64,000 nt of DNA, taken from SFEL01 sp963640685. GTDB taxonomy: Bacteria > Bacillota > Clostridia > Christensenellales > CAG-138. The notes under the pieces were generated by a model. That model had not been told where the DNA came from and made no database searches. It saw only the letters and a list, made by a program, of their open reading frames with translations. The DNA is taken from assembly GCA_963640685.1 (NCBI GenBank), contig CAVIAA010000002.1, positions 61,778-125,777 on the forward strand, written 5' to 3'. Within the stretch, counting starts at the first letter, position 1. Each line of letters starts with the position of its first letter. Positions 57,197 to 63,761 of the stretch are shown here, in pieces. Made by a program: the position numbers and the translations under genes.

Positions 57197-57261
57197 CTCT
57201 TCATCTCTGTAAAGCAAAAAAACCTTGCAAATTATATAAAATATCCTTGGAATAAGGAGCG

Positions 57262-58400
57262 TTTGTCAATAGATAAGTGCAAAAAAGCAGGAAAAAAATA
57301 ATTTATAATAATGCAAGCTGCTCTTGGAACACGTCATCGGCGCAGCGATAGCCGAACATGGCGCGGGGATAATTATTGAGCCACTCCTCCGCTGCTGCTA
57401 CTGCTTTGTTGGTCACGCGGGCGAAATCGGTGCCCTTGGGGAAAAGACGGCGTATGAGGCCGTTCTGATTCTCATTGCTGCCGCGTTCCCAAGATGAGTA
57501 CGGATGGCAGTAGTAAACGTTGGTACGCTGCCCGCCGTGTATGGAACTTTCCAGCCCGGCGCAATCGGCAAATTCAACGCCGTTGTCCACCGTTATGGTT
57601 TTGAAAAGAGCTTTGAAAAAGGATTTCCCGTATCGCCTTTCCAGCCGGTCTATGGCCTTGACTGTGCTGGAGGCGGTGCGGTCTTTCATTTTCAGGATTA
57701 TTTCTTTGCGGGTAAGCCGTTCGGTGAGAACGAGCAGCACCGGCTTAGACCTTTTGCGGCCTACTACGGTATCCATCTCCCAATGCCCGAATGTTTCACG
57801 TCGCTTTATTTCGTCAGGCCGCTGCTCTATGCTCTCGCCGCGAGGTGGACGTGCGGCACGAACGGTGTGATAGTGCCGGCCTTCTTTCCGTTTCCCGCGC
57901 TGCGGCAGGTCTTTGTTTGTTACATGCAAAAAGATGCCCTTGTCGATGTAGCTGTAAAGCGTTCGCAGGCATATGGTCGTTTCAAACGTTAGGTTCTTTG
58001 CCTCTATCTCGCCGAGGACGGCAGCAGGGGAATAGTGCTCATTCGCTATCTTGTCCTCGATGTAACTGGCCAGGCATATGTCGTGCCCGATTTTAAGTCC
58101 CGGGCCCTTTGCCGTAAGATTGGCGTCGTAGGCCGCCTGTGCTATGTCCGGGCTGTAACATTTCCTTGTGGTTAGGTCGGTGTTCAAGCGGGTGTAAGTG
58201 CCGCGCTTCAGCTCGCGGTATATGGTGGAGTAATGCACATGCAGCGCGTCTGCTATCTCCTGCGCTTTCATGCCCTCCTTGCAGAGCTGCTCTATACGCA
58301 GCCGATCAGTCCACGACAAATGCGAATAGTGCTTTTTCATGATATTGCCTCCCTGTCTTTGTGTGGGGGATATTATCAAAAATTCTTATTTTTAGCAATA
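57262..58400 (-). mobile_element. IS30-family insertion sequence (ends approximate)
   Basis: The extent is set by the transposase plus short AT-rich flanks. CAATAG occurs near both proposed ends in direct orientation, but I could not define inverted repeats or a target duplication. The 106 bases between trmL and the transposase stop hold no gene that I recognise. Confidence 0.6.
57303..58340 (-). CDS. IS30-family transposase
   Basis: 345 residues from the ATG at 58340 with GGGAGG upstream. The N-terminal helix-turn-helix (KAQEIADALHVHYSTIYRELKRG) precedes the DDE core: first D in GHWEMDTVVGRK, second D in ITVDNGVEFADC, and E in SSWERGSNENQNGLIRRLFP. The frame is intact, so the element may be active. 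Clear terminal inverted repeats were not found by eye. It lies between trmL and the prophage, on the same strand as the prophage late genes. Confidence 0.93.
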   Translation of the reverse strand: MKKHYSHLSWTDRLRIEQLCKEGMKAQEIADALHVHYSTIYRELKRGTYTRLNTDLTTRKCYSPDIAQAAYDANLTAKGPGLKIGHDICLASYIEDKIANEHYSPAAVLGEIEAKNLTFETTICLRTLYSYIDKGIFLHVTNKDLPQRGKRKEGRHYHTVRAARPPRGESIEQRPDEIKRRETFGHWEMDTVVGRKRSKPVLLVLTERLTRKEIILKMKDRTASSTVKAIDRLERRYGKSFFKALFKTITVDNGVEFADCAGLESSIHGGQRTNVYYCHPYSSWERGSNENQNGLIRRLFPKGTDFARVTNKAVAAAEEWLNNYPRAMFGYRCADDVFQEQLALL

Positions 58401-58404
58401 GGGC

Positions 58405-58428
58405 AAAATAAAAGCCCCCGAAGGGGCT
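58405..58428 (-). terminator. Terminator of the prophage late transcript
   Basis: On the minus strand GAGCCCC, loop TTCG, GGGGCTTTTATTTT. Confidence 0.85.
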
Positions 58429-58443
58429 CTTGGACAGATGCGG

Positions 58444-58653
58444 CTACGCAGCTTTGTTGTAGTTCGCTGAGCTGATGCCCAGCACTGCGCCGAGGAAAGT
58501 ATCGACGGCAACGATGGTGTTGACCACCTGTTCGGGGTACGGCAGGCTCCAGACGTTTGCAAGAGCAGCGTACAGCGTAGCTATGGCCGGAAGCCATATC
58601 TGCGCAATGAGCTTGAGGATGTCGTAGGTTTTGTTGGTAAGTTCCAGTTTCAT
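58444..58653 (-). CDS. Phage holin
   Basis: 69 residues with two hydrophobic segments (LIAQIWLPAIATLYAALANV and VDTFLGAVLGI), starting MKLELTNKTYDILK, a pattern typical of small Firmicutes phage holins of the Dp-1/r1t type. It would form membrane lesions at lysis. AAAGGAG precedes it. It is the last gene of the lysis cassette before the terminator. Confidence 0.8.
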   Translation of the reverse strand: MKLELTNKTYDILKLIAQIWLPAIATLYAALANVWSLPYPEQVVNTIVAVDTFLGAVLGISSANYNKAA

Positions 58654-58665
58654 GTTTTTCTCCTT

Positions 58666-58962
58666 TCAGTCTTTATTCTCAAGGCTATCCAGCCTTTTGT
58701 GAGCGCTTTTTGTGCTTTCCTCGCACCTTGTTACACGGCGGTCTATGTCCTCAATCTTCGCCGCCTGTACTTTCATGTCGATTTTGATATCATCGACGCC
58801 CCTTTTAATGTAGCCGATATCGGATTTCAGCGCGGTGTCTATCGCAGTATCGTGCGCAGCCGCCTCGGCCGCTTCCTTCTTGTCGGCCTTCACGCGGGCA
58901 AGCCACCCCAGCAATATGCCGCTCAACCCCGTGACAACAGTCCACACCCATTCCTTGTTCAT
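58666..58962 (-). CDS. Phage membrane-anchored coiled-coil protein (XhlA-like position)
   Basis: 98 residues: a single N-terminal membrane helix (WVWTVVTGLSGILLGWLARV) and then a charged coiled coil (VDDIKIDMKVQAAKIEDID). Proteins of this build lie next to holins and lysins in many Firmicutes prophages (hemolysin XhlA or spanin-like roles). Specific function not established. It lies between the endolysin and the holin. Confidence 0.6.
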   Translation of the reverse strand: MNKEWVWTVVTGLSGILLGWLARVKADKKEAAEAAAHDTAIDTALKSDIGYIKRGVDDIKIDMKVQAAKIEDIDRRVTRCEESTKSAHKRLDSLENKD

Positions 58963-58979
58963 ATGCAGCTTTCTCCTTC

Positions 58980-59714
58980 CTATGCGTTGGTATAGAGGCA
59001 GCGGAGCCGACCGTATTTGTTCCAGTAGCTCGTGCCGGATTTATATATACCGCGTATCACTACGCCGTCATCGCGGCCTTTTGCCTCAATGACCAAACCG
59101 TTCCCGACATAGATGCCGACATGGTAGTTGTCGCCGCTTTTGCGTTGCCGGAATAGCAGGTCGCCGGGGATAAGCTGCTCGGCGATGATTTCCTCGCACA
59201 TGCCCCAGAGGTGATTGCAGTTGCGCTTCTTCTCCACCATGCCCATCTTGTATAGGCCGCGGGAAATGGCGCCGGAGCAGTCATAGCCGTGCATATTGGT
59301 CTGCCCCCATTCGGCTTTCTTCTCGAACAGGGCTATCGTGCGCTTGGCGTTGGAGGCAGAGGTGTCCATCTTCATGGCGGTAGCGTTTATGTTTTCGGCG
59401 GTAAGCTCCTGCCCGAAGCCGCCCCAGAGATATATCTCGCCGATTAGGGTATACATGAACGATACCAGTTCGGTGGCCTGCCTCGATGGTTGCGTGATGA
59501 TAAACGGCGGTGCATCCAGCACGGCAAGGGTCTTATCGTCCACTACGCCGTCCGCAGTCAGGCTGTAGAGGGCTTGCAGTGCTTTAATGGCATTGCAGCT
59601 CGACGGTCCATATATACCGTCGGTTGCAACCCTATACCCGTGCGCTACAAGCCGTTCCTGTATGTGCAGCACCTCCTCGCCTCTGGTGTATGGCTTAGTC
59701 AGTTCAATCCGCAT
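58980..59714 (-). CDS. Phage endolysin, PG-binding plus NlpC/P60
   Basis: 244 residues. A PG_binding_1 domain at residues 10-67 (LHIQERLVAHGYRVATDGIYG) precedes an NlpC/P60 peptidase domain: catalytic cysteine 146 in GYDCSGAI, histidine 198 in DNYHVGIYVG and a likely third polar residue near 210. It should cut stem peptides of peptidoglycan. There is no signal peptide, so a holin must release it. It overlaps the papain-like gene by 11 bases. Confidence 0.88.
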   Translation of the reverse strand: MRIELTKPYTRGEEVLHIQERLVAHGYRVATDGIYGPSSCNAIKALQALYSLTADGVVDDKTLAVLDAPPFIITQPSRQATELVSFMYTLIGEIYLWGGFGQELTAENINATAMKMDTSASNAKRTIALFEKKAEWGQTNMHGYDCSGAISRGLYKMGMVEKKRNCNHLWGMCEEIIAEQLIPGDLLFRQRKSGDNYHVGIYVGNGLVIEAKGRDDGVVIRGIYKSGTSYWNKYGRLRCLYTNA

Positions 59715-60633
59715 TGTCTATTGCCTCCCATGTCTTAGGCCCCACTATGCCGTCCGCAGTCAGGCCGTTTGCCTTCTGCATGGCCTTTACCGCCCGCTTG
59801 GTTCTGCTTCCGAAAACGCCGTCTGCCGTTCCGCAGTTGTAGCCGTGGTCATTGAGCCATGATTGCAGCTCGGATACGTCGGTATAGCCGCCCCCATCTC
59901 TCATGCCCTTGCGCAGGGTGCGGCGGATTTCTGCGTCGCGGGTCTGCTGCTCAACGGGCTTGATGATGAGCACATCGTTGCAGCGGAGTACATCAGCCCA
60001 TGAGATGTAACACTCGCCGCGCTTGCCCCATGAGCTGCCCCATGAGTTCTGCACACAGGCGTATTCCGTGCCGTTTACGACCTCCCAGCCGAATACCCTC
60101 ATTTCGTGGTATCCCATTACTGGTGAGCTGCAAGGCCATATGCCGTAGCGGTCGGGGTTCCATTGGCTTATGGCAAAGCAGACGGCGACATACATGCCGC
60201 TGTGCAGCGCGGCCTTTATCTGCTCGGCAGTATAGGCTCTTGCATATGTCGCGCCTTTGTATGGAGCTGCCTTCTCTTCGAGTGCAGCGCGGTTTGCCCG
60301 GTAGTAGGATATGACGTCCATCACCTCCCTCTCGCCCGGGTCGTATCGCGCCGGTGCCATGCCGTAGGTGTTGAGAAACTTCGCGGCCTCGGCGGGTATC
60401 ATGCCCTCGTAGGAGTGGCTTCTTCCGCCGCCGTACAGGAAATTGGTGCCGAACTCGGTATCATACGCCTCGCGCATGATGTTGCGGAAGGTCTGTGCAA
60501 CGCAGGTGCTTTCCTGCTGATGGTAGTTGCCGCCTATGTGCTGTTTGTATTCGCGGGGCAACGCACAGGGCATTACCCTCACGGAAAAGTCCCGCTTGTC
60601 CTCCGGGGACGGAGACGCGCCAAGCTTATACAT
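59704..60633 (-). CDS. Papain-fold (C1A) peptidase fused to PG-binding domain
   Basis: 309 residues from the ATG at 60633, seven bases after AAGGAG (the ATG at 60639 is too close). A C1-type peptidase core has C44 in QQESTCVAQTF with glutamines just before it (oxyanion position), H176 in GYHEMRVFGWE and N196 in VQNSWGSSWG. A C-terminal PG_binding_1 domain spans about residues 250-306 (LQSWLNDHGYNCGTADGVFG). No signal or propeptide is visible. It stands in the lysis cassette before the NlpC/P60 endolysin, so a second wall-acting enzyme or virion-associated peptidase is plausible. Confidence 0.8.
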   Translation of the reverse strand: MYKLGASPSPEDKRDFSVRVMPCALPREYKQHIGGNYHQQESTCVAQTFRNIMREAYDTEFGTNFLYGGGRSHSYEGMIPAEAAKFLNTYGMAPARYDPGEREVMDVISYYRANRAALEEKAAPYKGATYARAYTAEQIKAALHSGMYVAVCFAISQWNPDRYGIWPCSSPVMGYHEMRVFGWEVVNGTEYACVQNSWGSSWGKRGECYISWADVLRCNDVLIIKPVEQQTRDAEIRRTLRKGMRDGGGYTDVSELQSWLNDHGYNCGTADGVFGSRTKRAVKAMQKANGLTADGIVGPKTWEAIDNAD

Positions 60634-61216
60634 CGTCATTCTCCTTGCTGCGTAAGATGGTCACGATAAGGTAGATTGCTCCCGCCACGGCACCAGCGCC
60701 GATGGCATATACTATGTCACTCCTGTCGCCGGTCTTAGGTATCACGGGGGTGCTGCTGTCTGCCTGCTGTACCACCTGTGCCGCCTGCGTACCTGCGGTA
60801 AAGCGAAACGTGGCGCATACGGTCTTGTCCTGCTGCTGTGCCAGATAAAGCTGCTCTGCGGTCTGTGCCCTATCGTATGAGTAATCCTTGAAGTACACAG
60901 TAACGGAAGCGGGCTGCTGCCCCACCATGCCGGTTATGTAATAGGTGCCGGTTCGCATTTCCACGGTATCCTGATAGAGCGTGACACCGGGATGCTCTAC
61001 CTTCTTGTCCATGTTGGAGGTATCCGCAAAGCGCGGGATATCCACGTCTACGCGAAGGCAGAAGTTCTCGCCCTCGTTGTACTCCTTGGCGGCTATGACG
61101 CGGCCTGTCTGGTAGTCAAGCGGGGTGATGGTGATTGAGGGAGCGTCTACCGCGAATGCCATACCGGCGCAGAGCGTTAACGCGACGATGATACAGATAG
61201 TGATGATTCTTTTCAT
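60626..61216 (-). CDS. Prophage-encoded secreted protein with IPKTG sortase motif
   Basis: 196 residues. A signal peptide (MKRIITICIIVALTLCAGMA, then FAV) is followed by a small beta-rich domain (residues 25-145), IPKTG at 159-163, a hydrophobic helix (VYAIGAGAVAGAIYLIVTI) and a short charged tail (RSKEN). This is a complete cell-wall sorting signal. It lies between the tail-like protein and the papain-like enzyme. It could coat the lysogen's surface, for example for superinfection exclusion. Function unknown; no homologue recognised. Confidence 0.7.
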   Translation of the reverse strand: MKRIITICIIVALTLCAGMAFAVDAPSITITPLDYQTGRVIAAKEYNEGENFCLRVDVDIPRFADTSNMDKKVEHPGVTLYQDTVEMRTGTYYITGMVGQQPASVTVYFKDYSYDRAQTAEQLYLAQQQDKTVCATFRFTAGTQAAQVVQQADSSTPVIPKTGDRSDIVYAIGAGAVAGAIYLIVTILRSKENDDV

Positions 61217-61277
61217 GATGTATCTCCTTTCTGTTTTATGTTTCCTATTTATTGAGTTGTTCGGAAATCCCGAACAG

Positions 61278-61826
61278 TTACTCTACAACCTCCCACTTGC
61301 TGCTCCCCTCCTTCGGTTTATATACGCTGCTCTTCATGTGCTGGGCTGTGCAGCGCCACGTTTTGCCGCCATAGCTCACAACACCGCCCTCGTAGATGAT
61401 TGTGCCGTCCTCGATGGTGTCCCACGCTACGATTTCAGCCTCATCGTATGCCCAGTATGTGCCGAGATAGTCGGCGGGGTTTTTGTTGCGGTTGTATTTT
61501 AGTGCGATATACCCGCCTTCAACGGTATCGCCCGCGATATATCGTATGTCAGCGCTCCACGCCGCGCCCTGTGTGGGGATAGAAACAAGGTTGTTGCGGG
61601 TATCCGAAAGCAGCGATTCAAATTCGCCCTGAGTTTCGGCAAGCTCTGCCGCGCCGGCAAACTCCACGAGCTGCACCGTGTTGAGCGGGTGTATCTCATC
61701 GTTGGCTATCACGCTGTCTGCCTCATCCTCGCTGCATAGGGCATATACGCCGTTGGATTGCAGCCGTGCATATTTGGCGTAATCCTCTGTGCAGAGTGCG
61801 GAACCGTCTTTTATCACTTTGAACAT
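61278..61826 (-). CDS. Phage tail-associated protein with carbohydrate-binding-like module
   Basis: 182 residues. The N-terminal FKVIKDGSALCTEDYAKYARLQ pattern is common in Firmicutes phage proteins after the tail fibre. The C-terminal YEGGVVSYGGKTWRCTAQHM, ending KPKEGSSKWEVVE, resembles a CBM5/12 chitin-binding-type module; a related half-repeat (AAWSADIRYIAGDTVEGGY) precedes it. It starts within the RT stop region, with GGAGG upstream, so it is co-transcribed with the DGR. Confidence 0.6.
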   Translation of the reverse strand: MFKVIKDGSALCTEDYAKYARLQSNGVYALCSEDEADSVIANDEIHPLNTVQLVEFAGAAELAETQGEFESLLSDTRNNLVSIPTQGAAWSADIRYIAGDTVEGGYIALKYNRNKNPADYLGTYWAYDEAEIVAWDTIEDGTIIYEGGVVSYGGKTWRCTAQHMKSSVYKPKEGSSKWEVVE

Positions 61827-62941
61827 TCTCTTTCCTCCGTTTCAAATAATTCGCTGAAATAGCTATCCAGCTTTCTCATGGCCTTTCGGGAATTGCAGCG
61901 CATTGCATGGCCGCGCCAGGACTGGTAGGAATTGGCCGCCTCGTCTCTGGTAATGCGCCCCTCGTCTGCCCAGCGACGAAATGTGCGTAGCTTGCGCCGC
62001 ATGCGGGTTATTGACTGATGATTCAGCAGGCACACTACGCTGCCGGTGTCGGACATGAAGAACCGCGTTTTCAGAAAGGTCATGCCGTCCAGCCTGCTTA
62101 TCTGCGTTTTCTTGGGGTTGAGCCGGATACCCAGCTCCCCGCACTTGGCTTTTATCTCTTGCAGGCAGTGCTTGAGATATTCCCTGTCCGGGTGAATGAG
62201 GTAGCCGTCATCCATGTACCGCGCATATAGCCCTATGCCCAATCGCTCCTTTATCATGTGGTCGAGACTGTTCGGTAAGGCCAGCGCACTTATCTGCGAT
62301 ACCTGACTGCCAAGACCTAAGCCATTGTCGCCGAATTGCCGAACGAAGTATTTCGCCCACGCCATCGCCCACGGCGGCAAGGCTTTTTCGTATTCCGCAA
62401 ATATGGCCTCGTGCTGTGCGTTGTCAAAGTATTTTGAAAAGTCAAAGCTCAGCACATAGCAGGGCTTTTCCATTTTCGCGGCCTCACGAAAATGGTGGTT
62501 GAGCCGGTCGAGGCTGAAATCTATGCCCTTGCCCTTCAGCGATGCGCCGTTGTCGTAGATAAACCGTGCGCTCAAGAGCGGAACCAGTGCATAGTCGCAG
62601 AGGCAGCGTTGTATCACGCGCTCGGATATGTGTACGCTGCGTATGTGGCGGGGCTTGCCGCGCTCGAAGATGTCAAACTCTACGAAGCCTCTGCTTTTGT
62701 AGGTTCCGTCCAGCACGGCGGCGCGGGCTTTGTACACGTTTACAAGGGCATTTGCCTTGTATGTCTGCACGCTGCTTTTCCAGCCCACACCGGAGCAGCA
62801 CAGCTTATACGACCTGTAAAGGTGCTCGAAGCTGAATATTTCATCCAGCGTGCCGCAGGCGGCTATGCGCTTTTGCCGCTGACTCTCGCGGTGCTGTCTG
62901 CGTCTCTGGTATCGTGCCTCGCGGCGCTCGTCACTTGTCAA
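61814..62941 (-). CDS. DGR reverse transcriptase
   Basis: 375 residues from a TTG start with GGGAG about ten bases upstream. RT motifs: FDFSKYFD (residues 166-173, catalytic Asp), GLGSQVSQISALALPN (about 207-223, the SQ-type motif of diversity-generating retroelement RTs) and RYMDDGYLI (YMDD at 242-245). There is no maturase, RNase H or group II domain. It would make mutagenised cDNA from the template RNA encoded just upstream. It overlaps the downstream tail-like gene by 13 bases. Confidence 0.95.
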   Translation of the reverse strand: MTSDERREARYQRRRQHRESQRQKRIAACGTLDEIFSFEHLYRSYKLCCSGVGWKSSVQTYKANALVNVYKARAAVLDGTYKSRGFVEFDIFERGKPRHIRSVHISERVIQRCLCDYALVPLLSARFIYDNGASLKGKGIDFSLDRLNHHFREAAKMEKPCYVLSFDFSKYFDNAQHEAIFAEYEKALPPWAMAWAKYFVRQFGDNGLGLGSQVSQISALALPNSLDHMIKERLGIGLYARYMDDGYLIHPDREYLKHCLQEIKAKCGELGIRLNPKKTQISRLDGMTFLKTRFFMSDTGSVVCLLNHQSITRMRRKLRTFRRWADEGRITRDEAANSYQSWRGHAMRCNSRKAMRKLDSYFSELFETEERECSK

Positions 62942-63305
62942 AATGGTCTCCCGTACAGCGTATTGTAGGGTGCGGTTATAGCTGCGTAGTAATTAGCCAT
63001 GAAAGCGGGTATCGCACGTTCCCCGCCCATGCAAGAAGCGTCCGGCTCGTTACATCGGGAGCCTGATTCCCCCACATTGGAGGTGGGTCCTGCGCTCCTT
63101 CTGCTCGTGCGCTGATTTCGCCCGTGTGGGTTACTTTGTCCGGCTTATAGCAGAATCCGAAGGCCACGCCATTCGAGTTGCTGGCGTTGTTGTTGTTGGC
63201 TGTCCCGTCCGAGTTCACATTGCAGAAATTGTTGGTGTTGCCGGAATTAGGAGAGCGAAGCCACCAGTTCGTCGCGGAACGCTTAACAGCACAGAACCCA
63301 AACTT
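62942..63305 (-). ncRNA. DGR template RNA region, including 3' spacer to the RT
   Basis: The 364 bases between avd and the RT carry the template repeat and about 210 further bases up to the RT start. An open frame crosses the repeat on the minus strand, but it only translates the template (AAC runs giving Asn) and has no SD, so I read the region as non-coding template RNA. Confidence 0.75.
63150..63280 (-). repeat. DGR template repeat (TR)
   Basis: 131 bases matching the variable repeat at 63768-63901. On the minus strand it contains AAC/AAT codons at every variable position (four AAC in a row near 63186-63197). All 17 mismatches to the variable repeat are at template adenines; it is three bases shorter. 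Confidence 0.95.
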
Positions 63306-63710
63306 TTAAACCAAATTCTTAAACCGCCGCTTGTCGGCATCCTTAACGCCGGATATCAGCTTTGCCTCCTGCACGGCAAGCCCGACGATATTGACCACCC
63401 GCTTTCGCATATCGGGGTATTCCTGATATACGATGTCCAGCTCGTCCAGCAGGGCTTGCAGGGCATTATTGCCTTCCGTAAGGTGGTCGCGCCGGAGCTG
63501 AAGCTCGTGGGCGTTGGTGGGATACATGCTGTTTGCGGCCTTCATTTCGTGATGGAGCCTTGCCGCTAAATGGGCAAGCTCCGTGCCGCCGAAAAACGTA
63601 TACCGTTTCGGCAGTGCCATGGCAAGCTTGCGCGTTGCGCGGTTAATCTCGCTGGCCGTTTGCAAATACTGTATGCTGCTTTCGGTACGCTTACTTTTCG
63701 GTACTGACAT
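63306..63710 (-). CDS. avd: DGR accessory protein (Avd-type four-helix bundle)
   Basis: 134 residues from the ATG at 63710 with GAGGT upstream. It is wholly helical and basic at both ends, with blocks such as SIQYLQTASEINRATRKLAMALPKR cut by short turns and the C-terminal KDADKRRFKNLV. Size, predicted fold and position between the target and the template repeat fit Avd, the pentameric protein that binds the RT and template RNA. The annotation rests on context and composition more than on a unique motif. Confidence 0.8.
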   Translation of the reverse strand: MSVPKSKRTESSIQYLQTASEINRATRKLAMALPKRYTFFGGTELAHLAARLHHEMKAANSMYPTNAHELQLRRDHLTEGNNALQALLDELDIVYQEYPDMRKRVVNIVGLAVQEAKLISGVKDADKRRFKNLV

Positions 63711-63725
63711 ATCGTTACCTCGCTT

Positions 63726-63744
63726 CCCGCCCACAAGGGGCGGG
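63726..63744 (-). other. Inverted repeat downstream of the variable repeat
   Basis: CCCGCCC (63726-63732) and GGGCGGG (63738-63744) with a five-base loop, 18 bases past the target-gene stop. On the minus strand no T run follows. DGR targets in other phages need a hairpin/cruciform just after the variable repeat. Confidence 0.65.
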
Positions 63745-63761
63745 GATTTTTGGATTTTGGA

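Noticed and set aside
57303..58340. Transposase considered as the prophage integrase
   Set aside because: The DDE residues and helix-turn-helix are those of IS30 transposases; no tyrosine or serine recombinase motif is seen.
62976..63218. An 80-codon minus-strand frame over the template repeat
   Set aside because: It only translates the DGR template (Asn runs) and the adjoining spacer, with no SD; the region acts as template RNA.
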